Shown piece by piece: positions 1 through 8,451 of a stretch of DNA of 64,000 bases. The notes beneath the pieces were generated by a model. The model worked only from the letters and a program-made list of their open reading frames with translations, was not told the DNA's origin and did not search any database. Position numbers and translations under genes: made by a program. The stretch comes from JAHEAO01 sp942492375 (GTDB lineage: Bacteria > Pseudomonadota > Alphaproteobacteria > Rhodobacterales > Rhodobacteraceae): assembly GCA_942492375.1 (NCBI GenBank), contig CALOEL010000002.1:393131-457130 (forward strand), written 5' to 3'. Position 1 is the stretch's first letter. The number at the start of each line of letters is the position of its first letter.

Positions 1-325
1 CGCTATGCCCGATGCCGCGCTCGTCCAGCCGCTCGACCGCCTGCCAGAACGTCACCTGGCTGACCGCGAACGCCAGGTGATGCACGCAGCCCGGTTCGGT
101 GGGGGTCCGCCGCGGATCGGGCTTGCGGCTTTCATTGGTGAACACCGTGATCAGCCGCCCGTCGCCCGGATCGAAATAGAGATGCCCCTCGTTCGGGTCG
201 TCGAGATTGGGCTGGTCGAAGATGAAAGGCATCCCCAGCACCCCCTCCCAGAAATCGATCGAGGTCTGCCGGTCGGCGCCAACCAGCGTGATGTGATGCA
301 CGCCCTGGGACTGCAGTTTCCGCAT
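1..325 (-). CDS. VOC (glyoxalase/bleomycin-resistance) family protein, 3' end cut by window
   Basis: The 108 visible N-terminal residues form one VOC module pair: a first beta-alpha-beta strand starting with GVHHITLVG (residues 8-16) and a second starting with VHHLAFAV (81-88), each with a His pair typical of metal ligation in vicinal-oxygen-chelate enzymes. The segment between them (EGHLYFDPGDGRLITVF, 47-63) matches the ring-cleaving dioxygenase/glyoxalase-like branch. The ATG start is supported by GGAGG a few bases upstream. The C-terminal part and stop lie outside the window, so substrate and exact subfamily cannot be said. It is transcribed away from the nuclease/methyltransferase island to its right and is probably native chromosome. 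Confidence 0.8.
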   Translation of the reverse strand, partial: MRKLQSQGVHHITLVGADRQTSIDFWEGVLGMPFIFDQPNLDDPNEGHLYFDPGDGRLITVFTNESRKPDPRRTPTEPGCVHHLAFAVSQVTFWQAVERLDERGIGHS

Positions 326-551
326 GAGAGCCTCCATTTTCCTGACCAAGAGTCTAGGACAATCGGCTTGCGTTCAAGGGGGAAGGTGGGGGAGGGTGTA
401 GGCAGGAGGCCGAGGTGACGCCGGCCTCAGCACACCCTTCGACCTTCAGCACGGGATTGCGGACCTTCGCCGCGCCGACGCGTGGTCTGGCACCAAATCA
501 ACAGAAACTGTCTTTCGTAGAGTTTCGAGAGTTCACAAAAAATGAGTGCAT

Positions 552-566
552 ACCCGCATAACGGGT
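552..566. promoter_or_regulatory. Inverted repeat ACCCG-N5-CGGGT upstream of the nuclease gene
   Basis: A perfect 5-bp inverted repeat with a 5-bp spacer lies about 60 bp before the nuclease start codon, in an AT-richer stretch. It could be an operator or part of a promoter region; no controller gene is visible nearby. The rest of the 326-624 gap shows no credible gene and no terminator. Confidence 0.25.
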
Positions 567-624
567 GGCATCTATTGGACAAAGAATCATCGACTGTCGG
601 TGTGAACGTGGGACTTACTGCTAG

Positions 625-1701
625 ATGAAAGTTAACTTGATTACGCAGCTTGGCGATGATGACTCGGTTTTCAAGAGCGTGTTTGGCAAAGCGACAACCT
701 CACCAGATTTGGACCGTCTGGATGTCGCCGTTGCCTACGCGACATCCAGCGGAATCCCCGCTCTGACCGGAGCCATAGGTCGCGACATTGAGGCGAGCAG
801 ATGGGCAATTGGTATTGATGATGCGGTCAGCCAGCCTTCAGCAATCGAGCACCTGCGTGACATGCCCGGATCTGAAGTCAGGCTCGCATCAAGCGGCCCA
901 CACTTCCGATTTCATCCCAAGATATATCAGCTATGGTCGTCCGCCCGGCCGGAGATGTGCGTCTCGTACGTTGGGTCAGGAAATTTCACATCCAACGGCC
1001 TGGCGAGAAACGTCGAGGCGGGCGTTGTTTTGAGTGCCGAGAGTGTCAAAGAGACGGGAATGCTTCGCGGCCAATGGCAGGCTATGTGGGACGGCGGACA
1101 TCCTCTAGATCAGGCGGGGCTCGATGTTTACAGGACGGCATACGAGTCGCTCCGGGCAGCTCGGAAGAAGCTCGACAAAGAGGTCAAAGACAAGGTCCTT
1201 GACGACAATTTGATCGGCAAGATATTGGGTGTTGATTATCAATCGAAATTCGATGGAACCCCGCAATCGGCGTCCGTTGCTTGGATTGATTGCGGCAGCG
1301 CTAGCGCCGGTGGCCGCGATCTTGAGTTCCCAGCGGCAATGGTTCCCTTCTTCAGGCTCAAGGGCGATCGGGTTGAGCGGTCAATTCGTGTCGAAGGCAA
1401 AACCGTGTTTGAACTGACGTTTACCATGCGGCAGGACAATGGAATGTGGCGCTTGCTCTTAAGCAGTGACGCCATCACTGCAGCCATAGGACGTCCGAAC
1501 CTGCGACCCACGGCAGGCGGCAACCGATCAGATCTTGCAATCGTTTTTCAGCGGGCACCAGATACCGCTGCTGATTTCGATATTCTTTTTCTTCTTATTG
1601 GTTCGCCAGAGCATGCAACCTTAGTGCAAGATACCCAAAAAAAGGGAAAACTTCATCGAACAACAACAGGTGCCGGAGGTCGGAATTTCGGATATTACTA
1701 A
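625..1701 (+). CDS. PLD-superfamily nuclease, probable restriction endonuclease (NgoFVII/BfiI-like)
   Basis: The 358-residue protein has one phospholipase D catalytic motif: H97-P-K99 followed by GSGNFT (117-122), the HxK...GSxN arrangement of PLD-type nucleases. Only one HKD motif is present, as in BfiI-like restriction enzymes that build their active site from a dimer. The C-terminal half (about 200-358) has no motif I can name and would be the expected site of a DNA-recognition domain. The gene faces a beta-class DNA methyltransferase gene with only six bases between the two stops, the main reason to call it a restriction enzyme rather than a lipid hydrolase. Base composition is clearly lower in GC than in neighbours, which suggests horizontal acquisition. 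A PLD-like protein of other function remains possible. Confidence 0.72.
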   Translation: MKVNLITQLGDDDSVFKSVFGKATTSPDLDRLDVAVAYATSSGIPALTGAIGRDIEASRWAIGIDDAVSQPSAIEHLRDMPGSEVRLASSGPHFRFHPKIYQLWSSARPEMCVSYVGSGNFTSNGLARNVEAGVVLSAESVKETGMLRGQWQAMWDGGHPLDQAGLDVYRTAYESLRAARKKLDKEVKDKVLDDNLIGKILGVDYQSKFDGTPQSASVAWIDCGSASAGGRDLEFPAAMVPFFRLKGDRVERSIRVEGKTVFELTFTMRQDNGMWRLLLSSDAITAAIGRPNLRPTAGGNRSDLAIVFQRAPDTAADFDILFLLIGSPEHATLVQDTQKKGKLHRTTTGAGGRNFGYY

Positions 1702-1707
1702 GGAATG

Positions 1708-2568
1708 CTATCTCCGCGTCACTCCGACCAGTGCCTTGTGCGCTTTCAATCGATCAAGAGCGACATCGATATAGTCAATGCTATTGTTTTTGAACCGGAA
1801 GCTCTCCGAGTTCTTTTCTATGCCGATGAATCGTCGGTTTTCGAGATGGGCCGACAGCAGGAAGCTTCCGGACCCAAACGCATTGTCTAGAACAACGTCC
1901 CCGGGATTGCTGAAGGTCCGGATGAGGTATCTACCGAGGTCGATAGGTTTCTGTGTCGGGTGCCAAACCTGACGCTCAGGCTCGCTCTCAGCCGTTTTGA
2001 AGTAGACGATATCCGATGGGTAGCGGTCTCCACTGCTTTGGACATGATACGGTGAAAAATCCCCATATGAACCAGAAAGCTGGTCCTTTCGGATGCCCTT
2101 GTTGTAGGGCTCGCCGGCTGTCATCTGCGGGTTGTAGGTCGGCGGCTTCCCATAGAACACGCAAATATCCTCATGCTTCCGGAGAGGTTGTTTCTTTGCA
2201 TTCAAAAAATTCGTGGACTTGCTTTTCTGCCAGACGATTTTGTATTTGAACCAGTTCTCGTTCGACAACATCAGCTTGGCGGTGAAAATACCCTGCGACG
2301 TCAAGACGATGGCGGCGTTCGGCTTGGCGACACGACGATATTCCTTCCAAAGTTTGCTCAGGTCGATCACTGAGTCCCACTTGTTCTGTGTCGTGCCATA
2401 CGGGAGGTCGCATAAGATCATATCGATTGAACTGTCGGCGATGCCACCCATAACCGTCAGGCAGTCGCCCTCGTAGATGTGGCCGTGAGGTTTTGCGGTC
2501 GTGTTTCTCCTATACTTAGCCTCGCGGCCCGGTTCGATATCAGTCGTTTGTCCTTGCGTGTCCAGCAT
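1708..2568 (-). CDS. Site-specific DNA methyltransferase, beta class (N4-cytosine or N6-adenine)
   Basis: The protein of 286 residues carries catalytic motif IV as DLPYGTTQNKWD (about 54-65) near the N terminus and the SAM-binding motif I as DNAFGSGSF (about 228-236) near the C terminus, with HPTQKP between. The order IV-target recognition-I defines the beta class of amino-methyltransferases. I chose the ATG at 2568 because GGAGG lies seven bases upstream; a GTG 78 bases further out keeps the frame open but has no ribosome binding site. It is convergent with the PLD nuclease gene and shares its lower GC, so the two probably form a type II restriction-modification pair. The target sequence cannot be read from the protein. 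Confidence 0.88.
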   Translation of the reverse strand: MLDTQGQTTDIEPGREAKYRRNTTAKPHGHIYEGDCLTVMGGIADSSIDMILCDLPYGTTQNKWDSVIDLSKLWKEYRRVAKPNAAIVLTSQGIFTAKLMLSNENWFKYKIVWQKSKSTNFLNAKKQPLRKHEDICVFYGKPPTYNPQMTAGEPYNKGIRKDQLSGSYGDFSPYHVQSSGDRYPSDIVYFKTAESEPERQVWHPTQKPIDLGRYLIRTFSNPGDVVLDNAFGSGSFLLSAHLENRRFIGIEKNSESFRFKNNSIDYIDVALDRLKAHKALVGVTRR

Positions 2569-2909
2569 CGCTCGCCTCCGGCCGCAGTGTTTTTCTGGCC
2601 TGATCGCCCTAGATGGCCATTTCGGTCCTGACATTCCGTCGAACACTACATGATGTGTTTGCGTTTCAAAAGGATGAACATATCAAGGCTGAAGTGGCCT
2701 GTTGGTGTAGTGGCTATTTGTGAGAACCCGCTCGTGGTCCCGCACATCCGGCGTTCTTACATCCGCGCCCGCCTTCTCTTAAGGTCGCAACATCTCGCGT
2801 CAACCCCCACCGAACGCCACAGGGCATTCCCTAACAAATCCCTAACTAAAAAATCCAAGTCATTGAAAAGAAACAATAACGCCGGCCGTCCACATGTGGA
2901 CGCCTAGCC
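2569..2909. other. Intergenic region between methyltransferase and caiD-like genes
   Basis: About 340 bases without a credible gene. The left part is the promoter-side region of the methyltransferase (low GC near 2650-2720), the right part is AT-rich (2830-2880) and then holds the palindrome described separately. No tRNA, integrase remnant or direct repeat that could mark the edge of the island is visible. Confidence 0.5.
2887..2902 (-). terminator. Perfect 16-bp palindrome after the caiD-like stop, possible terminator
   Basis: CGTCCACATGTGGACG is a perfect palindrome eight bases past the stop codon of the hydratase gene when read on the minus strand, and it is followed on that strand by a T-rich run (TTATTGTTTCTTTTC within the next 25 bases). 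As RNA it would fold as a short stem with a tight loop. This fits a weak intrinsic terminator for the carnitine operon. Confidence 0.4.
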
Positions 2910-3695
2910 CTAGCGCCCCTTCCAGACCGGGTCCCTTTTCTCGGCAAAGGCCCGCGCCCCCTCTTTCTGGTCCTCCGACCGATAGAGCTTCTCCACCGAC
3001 TCGAACTGACTTTTCGTGATCCGGTTGAGCGCGTCCTGAAACTTCATATCCTCCGCCTCCCGCACCACCTCCTTGATCGCCGCGAAGACCAGCGGCGGCC
3101 CCGCCGCCAGCGAGGCCGCCAGGGCCCGCGCCTCGCCCATCAGGTCGCCCGCCGGAAGGATCCGGTTCACCAGCCCCCAGCGATGCGCCTCCCCGGCATC
3201 CATCCAGCGCCCGGTGAACAAGAGCTCCATCGCGACATGATAGGGGATCCGCTTCGGCAGCTTGATGCTGGCCGCGTCCGCCACCGTCCCCGACCGGATC
3301 TCCGGCAGCGCGAAGGTCGCGTGATCGGCCGCCAGGATGATATCGCCCGACAAGGCCAGCTCCAGCCCGCCGCCGCAACAGATCCCGTTGACCGCCATGA
3401 TCACCGGCTTGTTCAGCCCGCGCAGTTCCTGAAGGCCCCCGAACCCGCCGACCCCGTAATCCCCGTCCACCGCGTCGCCCTCGGCCGCGGCCTTCAGATC
3501 CCAGCCCGGGCAGAAGAACTTCTCGCCCGCCCCGGTCACGATCGCCACCCGAAGGTCGGGATCGTCGCGGAACCCGGTGAAGACCTCGCCCATGATCCGG
3601 CTGGTCGCCAAGTCGATCGCATTCGCCTTGGGCCGGTCGAGCGTCACTTCCAGCACATGGCCGTCGCGGCTGGTCTTGATCGGGCCGTCAGTCAT
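2910..3695 (-). CDS. caiD: Enoyl-CoA hydratase/isomerase family protein, CaiD-like (crotonobetainyl-CoA hydratase)
   Basis: The crotonase fold is complete at 261 residues. The oxyanion-hole segments are seen at EKFFCPGWDLKAAAEG (58-73) and GICCGGGLELALSGD (104-118), with the two likely catalytic acids at E112 and E132 (LPEIRSG). The N-terminal stretch NAIDLATSRIMGEVF and the WDLKAAAEG segment are close to carnitinyl-CoA dehydratase CaiD, which hydrates crotonobetainyl-CoA to carnitinyl-CoA. It is the last gene of a minus-strand operon and overlaps the CoA-ligase gene by eight bases. The carnitine dehydrogenase and dehydrocarnitine-cleavage genes in the same operon support the CaiD reading over a general fatty-acid hydratase. 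Confidence 0.8.
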   Translation of the reverse strand: MTDGPIKTSRDGHVLEVTLDRPKANAIDLATSRIMGEVFTGFRDDPDLRVAIVTGAGEKFFCPGWDLKAAAEGDAVDGDYGVGGFGGLQELRGLNKPVIMAVNGICCGGGLELALSGDIILAADHATFALPEIRSGTVADAASIKLPKRIPYHVAMELLFTGRWMDAGEAHRWGLVNRILPAGDLMGEARALAASLAAGPPLVFAAIKEVVREAEDMKFQDALNRITKSQFESVEKLYRSEDQKEGARAFAEKRDPVWKGR

Positions 3696-5733
3696 CGGCT
3701 TCTCCTATCCGTATCAGGGCATCCGCTGCCACCGCGCGGGTGGTGCAGCACAACAGCGGGTTGATCTCCACCTCTTCGATGCGGCCATGATGCGCCACAA
3801 CATAGGCTTGCACGGCCATCACCGCCTGCACAACTTTATCCAGATCGACACCGGGCTTGCCGCGATAGCCCGCGAGCAGGGGGAATATCCGCAGCCTCCT
3901 CAACGCAGCCTCGACCGCGTCGGCACTGGCGGGGATCAGGATCGAGGCAGTATCGGCCATCAACTCTGTCAACACACCGCCCGCGCCAACGGTCAGCACA
4001 TAGCCGTGGGCTGGGTCCAGAACGACGCCCACCAGAAGTTCGGCGACGGTATCGGCGACCATTTCCTCAACCAGAAAGCTCTTGGCGTCCATTCCGCTGG
4101 CCGCGTCTCGCACGGCCGCTGCATCGGCAAGGTTCAGCGCCACGGCCCCGGCCTCTGTCTTGTGGGCGATGCCTTCGCCTTTCACGACGACCGGAAAGCC
4201 GATCGCCCCTGCGGCCCCCGCCGCAGCTTCGACCGATGACACCCTTTGATGGCGTGGTATGTCCACGCCTAGCGTTTCCAATGCGGCTTTCGCTTCGGCC
4301 TCGGCCAGAACATTGGGATTGAGCGGAGGTTTCGGCAACAAGACCGGCTCTGCACGAACCGGTTCCCCGCCCAGCCGCGCCGCGACCGAGGCGGCTTTCA
4401 ACGCTTCGGCCATGCCGCAGATCGGGACGATGCCCATTCCAAGCAGTCGTTCTGCCACCGTCTCGGGCATATTCTCTGCCAGCGAGGCGACGATCGCCAT
4501 CGGAACGCCAGTGGCGGCGCGGGTCTGTGCCACCGCCTCGATCACGTTGTCCCAGTCGCTGGCATCGCAGCGATCGGCGCGGGGAAAGTCCAGTACGACC
4601 ATCCCCAGCGCCAGAGACCGGTCCATCATCGCGGTGAACGTCGCCGCCATCGCATCGATGCGAGGCCAAATATAGGTGTTGTAATCCAATGGGTTGGACA
4701 GCTTCACCATCGGCCCGAGTGCTGCGCGCAGCCCGTGTTTCTGGGGCTGGTTCAAGGCCGGATAGGTCAGATCGTGATCCATTGCCAAGTCCGCCATCAG
4801 GCTCGCCTCGCCCCCCGAACAGGACATCGATGCGATCCGGTTCGAGGCGAGCGGCCCGACGACATGGAGGAATTTCAGCGTCTCGATGAAATCCGGAATC
4901 GTCTCGACCTGCCCGATGCCCAAACGGTTGAACAGCGCTCGAGACCCGGCATCGCTGCCCGCGATCGAGGCGGTATGCGAGACTGTTGCCTCGCGCGCGT
5001 GATCCGACCGACCGACTTTGAGCGCGATCACCGGCTTGCCAAGGTCATGCGCCGTTTCTGCCAGCTGCTCGAAGGCGCGCAGATCGCCGATCCCCTCGAT
5101 ATGCAGCCCCAGCGCCGTGACCCGCGGGTCAGCCAGCAGCGCCTCTCCGATCTCGGCAAAACCGGTCTGCGCCTGATTGCCTGCGGTGACGACATAGGCG
5201 ATGGGCAGGCCACGCTTCTGCATCGTCATGTTGATGGCGAGGTTCGAGCTTTGGGTGACGATGGCGACCCCCCGTTCGCACCGCGCGCCGCCATGCTGGT
5301 CGGGCCACAGAAGCGCGCCGTCGAGATAATTGACGAAGCCGTAGCAATTCGGCCCAATGATCGACATCTCGCCCGCCGCCGCCAGAAGCTGCGCCTGCAG
5401 TTCCGGCCCGTCGGCGGCCTCGTCCCGCGCCTCGGAAAACCCGGCGGCGAAGCAGACGACACCGCCCGCGCCCCTGTCGCGCAAGGTCGCCACGACATCG
5501 ATCGTCGCGCGGCGGTTGACGCCGACGAAGGTCGCGTCGGGCGCGCCGGGCAGGGTGGAGACATCGCGGAAGGCGGGCTCTCCGGCGATCTCGGCGCGGT
5601 CCGGATGGACCGGCCAGATCGGTCCGGCATAGCCGATCTCGCGGCATTTGCGGATCACGTTGGCGCACCAGGCGCCGCCGCCAACGACGGCGATGCTTTT
5701 CGGGCGAAACAGGCGTTCGAGGCCGGGTTTCAT
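3688..5733 (-). CDS. Acyl-CoA synthetase (NDP-forming) / acetate-CoA ligase family, candidate betaine-CoA ligase
   Basis: The 681-residue protein has the three-part layout of NDP-forming acyl-CoA synthetases: an N-terminal CoA-binding Rossmann domain (SIAVVGGGAWCANVI, 13-27), a succinyl-CoA-synthetase-like domain with the phospho-histidine segment VSHTASIAGSD (H253), and a C-terminal ATP-grasp domain from about 470 (FPVVVKGEGIAHKTEAGAV). Such enzymes join an acid to CoA using ATP with release of ADP and phosphate. In this operon the expected job is activation of gamma-butyrobetaine, crotonobetaine or carnitine, a role usually given to AMP-forming CaiC or to a CoA-transferase; this is inference from context. 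It overlaps the downstream hydratase gene and follows the acyl-CoA dehydrogenase gene after a repeat-containing gap. Confidence 0.85.
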   Translation of the reverse strand: MKPGLERLFRPKSIAVVGGGAWCANVIRKCREIGYAGPIWPVHPDRAEIAGEPAFRDVSTLPGAPDATFVGVNRRATIDVVATLRDRGAGGVVCFAAGFSEARDEAADGPELQAQLLAAAGEMSIIGPNCYGFVNYLDGALLWPDQHGGARCERGVAIVTQSSNLAINMTMQKRGLPIAYVVTAGNQAQTGFAEIGEALLADPRVTALGLHIEGIGDLRAFEQLAETAHDLGKPVIALKVGRSDHAREATVSHTASIAGSDAGSRALFNRLGIGQVETIPDFIETLKFLHVVGPLASNRIASMSCSGGEASLMADLAMDHDLTYPALNQPQKHGLRAALGPMVKLSNPLDYNTYIWPRIDAMAATFTAMMDRSLALGMVVLDFPRADRCDASDWDNVIEAVAQTRAATGVPMAIVASLAENMPETVAERLLGMGIVPICGMAEALKAASVAARLGGEPVRAEPVLLPKPPLNPNVLAEAEAKAALETLGVDIPRHQRVSSVEAAAGAAGAIGFPVVVKGEGIAHKTEAGAVALNLADAAAVRDAASGMDAKSFLVEEMVADTVAELLVGVVLDPAHGYVLTVGAGGVLTELMADTASILIPASADAVEAALRRLRIFPLLAGYRGKPGVDLDKVVQAVMAVQAYVVAHHGRIEEVEINPLLCCTTRAVAADALIRIGEADD

Positions 5734-5766
5734 CTATGGATGCCAGCGCGGGCCGAAAAGTGGGGT

Positions 5767-5855
5767 GCCTCCGGCGGGAGTATTTCGGCAAAGAAAAAGC
5801 CAAAGGTAAAAACCTCGTTCAGACTTTTTCTTCGGAAAAATACTCGCGCCGCAGG
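5767..5855. repeat. Inverted pair of the GCCTCCGGCGGGAGTATTT intergenic repeat
   Basis: One copy reads GCCTCCGGCGGGAGTATTT and continues into CGGCAAAGAAAAAGC (5767-5800). A second, inverted copy lies at 5822-5855 (as read on the minus strand: GCCTGCGGCGCGAGTATTT, then TTCCGAAGAAAAAG). The arms can pair as a long imperfect hairpin between the acyl-CoA dehydrogenase and CoA-ligase genes. A related copy is found near 20453. It may terminate transcription, or stabilise or process the message inside the operon. Confidence 0.7.
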
Positions 5856-5863
5856 CATAAAGA

Positions 5864-7024
5864 CTATGCCCCCAGCGGCCGCAGAAGATCGCGGCTGATG
5901 ATGTGGCGCTGAATCTCCGACGTGCCGTCCCAGATGCGTTCCACCCGCGCATCGCGCCAGAAGCGTTCGATCGGGAAATCGTCCATCAGCCCCATGCCGC
6001 CGTAGATCTGCAGCGTCGCGTCGGTGACGCGAGCCAGCATCTCGGTGGCGTAGAGCTTGGCGCTGGCGATCTCGCGGTTGGCGGGCAGGCGCTGGTCCAG
6101 CCGCCAGGCAGAGGACAGCGTCAGCCAGTCGGCGGCGTCGATCTCGGTGATCATGTCGGCGATCTGGAACCCGACGCCCTGGAACTTGCCGATCGGCTGG
6201 CCGAACTGTTCGCGCTCGGCGGCATAGTTCAGCGCGTAGTCGAAGACCCGGCGGGCGCGGCCAACCGACATCGTGGCGACGGTGATGCGGGTGGCGTAGA
6301 GCCAGGTGTTCATCACCGCGAAGCCGCCGTCGACCTCACCCAGCACCTGCGCATCGGGCAGGCGGCAATCGTCGAAGTCGAGGATCATGTTCTTGTAGCC
6401 GCGATGGCTGACCGACTTGTAGCCCTCGCGGATGGTGAAGCCCTTGGTGCCGCGATCCACGAGGAAGGCGGTGATGCGCTTCTTGGGGCCTTTCGGCGTG
6501 TCGTCCTCGCCCGTCGCCAGAAAGACGATGATGAAATCGGCATGATCCGCACCCGAGATGAAATGCTTGGTGCCGTTCACCACCCAGTCGCTACCCTCGC
6601 GCCGGGCGGTGCATTTCATCCCGCGCACGTCCGATCCAGCCGCGGGCTCGGTCATCGCCAGCGCGTCCATCCGCTCGCCGCGCACCGCCGGAAGTAGGTA
6701 GCGTTCGCGCTGCTCGCCCTCGCAAGCCATAAGGATGTTCTGAGGCCGGCCGAAGAAATGCGTCAGCGCCATCGATCCGCGCCCGAGTTCGCGCTCGACC
6801 AGAGCGAAGTCGAGATGGCCAAGGCCCGCGCCGCCGACCTCTTCGGGGAAATTACAGGCGTAGAAGCCTAGCTGAAGCGTCTTGCGCTTGATCTCGTCGG
6901 CGATCTCCTGCGGCACTTCGCCCGTGCGTTCGACCAGCGCCTCATGCGGGTAGATCTCGCGCTCGACGAAATCGCGCACGGTCGAGACGATCATCTCCTG
7001 CTCGTCGCTCAGTCCGAAATGCAT
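5864..7024 (-). CDS. Acyl-CoA dehydrogenase, candidate gamma-butyrobetainyl-CoA dehydrogenase
   Basis: The 386-residue flavoprotein shows the N-terminal helical domain, the middle segment AMTEPAAGSDVRGMKC (about 132-147) and the C-terminal segment IWDGTSEIQRH, with the likely catalytic base E370. These are the standard acyl-CoA dehydrogenase signatures. The FAD enzyme oxidises an acyl-CoA to the 2,3-enoyl-CoA and passes electrons to ETF. Since the operon also has a CaiD-like hydratase and carnitine dehydrogenase, the likely substrate is gamma-butyrobetainyl-CoA, giving crotonobetainyl-CoA; a CaiA-type reverse reaction is less likely in an aerobic catabolic operon. Its start codon abuts the stop of the carnitine dehydrogenase gene (they share base 7024). 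Confidence 0.85.
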   Translation of the reverse strand: MHFGLSDEQEMIVSTVRDFVEREIYPHEALVERTGEVPQEIADEIKRKTLQLGFYACNFPEEVGGAGLGHLDFALVERELGRGSMALTHFFGRPQNILMACEGEQRERYLLPAVRGERMDALAMTEPAAGSDVRGMKCTARREGSDWVVNGTKHFISGADHADFIIVFLATGEDDTPKGPKKRITAFLVDRGTKGFTIREGYKSVSHRGYKNMILDFDDCRLPDAQVLGEVDGGFAVMNTWLYATRITVATMSVGRARRVFDYALNYAAEREQFGQPIGKFQGVGFQIADMITEIDAADWLTLSSAWRLDQRLPANREIASAKLYATEMLARVTDATLQIYGGMGLMDDFPIERFWRDARVERIWDGTSEIQRHIISRDLLRPLGA

Positions 7025-8451
7025 CAGTGCGCCTCCACCGGCCGCAAGTCTGCATGGGCCGCCGCGAGTGCGGTCGCTTTCGCCGCGACGTCAGGGGCCG
7101 GGTCGCAGGATTTTCGGGTGGTCAGGCTCACATGGATCAGCAACTGGTCGCAGGTGCAGATGACAGAGCCGTCCTCGGCCTTGATCTGATGGTACATTCG
7201 CAGCTTCTTGTCACGCCCTTCGGTCACGATGCTGTCGACGGTTATCCGCTGGCCCGGCAGCGCCTCCTGCTTGAACTGGATATGGTTGTCGACGGTGAAG
7301 TAGCTCATGCCGGACGCGATGTAATCGGCATCCGCGCCGACCAGTTTCATGATCTCGTCGCCGGCATCCGAAAAGACCTGCCCGTAGCGGCTTTCGTTCA
7401 TATGGCCGTTATAGTCGGTCCAGTCGATGGGGATCACGCGGCGGATCGTGGTGATAGGCCCGTCACCCGCCTCGACCGGAGTGGAAATCACCTTCTGATG
7501 CGCGTTCAGCAGCGCCCCTGCGGCTGCATCCTGACCCTTGAGCGCCCGCATGATCGCGACGAGGTTGTTGTCGCGCAGGCGTTCCAATTGGCGGATCGAC
7601 TGCGCACCCGATTGCGCGTCGGACTGGTCGGCGATCTGGTCGATCAATTCGTCGGTCAACTCCGGCACGTCCATCAGCTTGGTCCATGGCCAGGAGAGAC
7701 ACGGTCCGAACTGTTCGATGAAATGCCGCATCCCGGCTTCACCCCCGGCGATGCGGTAGGTCTCGAACAGGCCCATCTGCGCCCACCGCAGGCCGAAGCC
7801 GTAGCGGATCACGTCGTCGATTTCCTGCGTCGTGGCGATGCCGTCCTTGATCAGCCAAAGCGCCTCGCGCCAGACGGCTTCGAGGAAACGGTCGGCGATA
7901 TGGGCGTCGATCTCTGCCCGGACATGCAGGGGATGCAGGCCGAGGGCGGTCAGCACCTCCTTGGTGCGGTCGATCGAGGCGGCGCTGTTGGCGGGGGAGG
8001 GGACGACCTCGATCACCGGCAAGAGGTAGACGGGGTTGAACGGATGGGTGACGAGGATGCGCTCCGGGTGTTTCGCGCCCTCCTGCAACTCGCTGGGCTT
8101 GAAGCCAGAGGTGGAGGAGCCGATCACCGTGTCTCGCTTCGCGGCAGCTTCGATCTCGTCGAAGACCCTGTGCTTCAGATCCAGCCGCTCTGGCACGCTT
8201 TCGACGACGAAATCGGCATCCGCCACCGCCTCGGCGATGGTCTTCACATGCCGCAGCTTGCCCTCGGCGGGCATCGCTGTGTCGTAGAGCATCGGCAGCG
8301 CGTGGCGGGCATTGCCCAGCACCTCGGCCATCTTGCGTTCCGCCTGGGAGTCGGGATCGAAAAGCGCCACGTCCCAGCCGTTCAGCAGGAACCGCGCGGC
8401 CCAGCCGCCGCCGATCACGCCGCCGCCGATGATTGTCGCAGTCTTACTCAT
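7024..8451 (-). CDS. lcdH: L-carnitine 3-dehydrogenase fused to a betainyl-CoA thioesterase (hotdog) domain
   Basis: Residues 4-34 form a Rossmann NAD site (IIGGGVIGGGWAARFL), and VTHPFNP with H136 and a downstream E148 is the catalytic dyad region of 3-hydroxyacyl-CoA-dehydrogenase-like carnitine dehydrogenases. After about residue 330 a second domain begins with VIPIDWTDYNGHMNESRY, a 4HBT thioesterase motif (D346, H350). At 475 residues it is about 150 longer than a stand-alone carnitine dehydrogenase. The first half oxidises carnitine to 3-dehydrocarnitine. The second would hydrolyse the betainyl-CoA made by the cleavage enzyme encoded two genes upstream, giving glycine betaine. The stop of the lipocalin gene touches its ATG, so translation is probably coupled. 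Confidence 0.9.
   Translation of the reverse strand: MSKTATIIGGGVIGGGWAARFLLNGWDVALFDPDSQAERKMAEVLGNARHALPMLYDTAMPAEGKLRHVKTIAEAVADADFVVESVPERLDLKHRVFDEIEAAAKRDTVIGSSTSGFKPSELQEGAKHPERILVTHPFNPVYLLPVIEVVPSPANSAASIDRTKEVLTALGLHPLHVRAEIDAHIADRFLEAVWREALWLIKDGIATTQEIDDVIRYGFGLRWAQMGLFETYRIAGGEAGMRHFIEQFGPCLSWPWTKLMDVPELTDELIDQIADQSDAQSGAQSIRQLERLRDNNLVAIMRALKGQDAAAGALLNAHQKVISTPVEAGDGPITTIRRVIPIDWTDYNGHMNESRYGQVFSDAGDEIMKLVGADADYIASGMSYFTVDNHIQFKQEALPGQRITVDSIVTEGRDKKLRMYHQIKAEDGSVICTCDQLLIHVSLTTRKSCDPAPDVAAKATALAAAHADLRPVEAH

Noticed and set aside
2695..2770. tRNA-like stretch (GGTGTAGTGG, D-arm-like) upstream of the methyltransferase gene
   Set aside because: No matching acceptor stem or TTCGAAT-type T-arm can be drawn; chance similarity.
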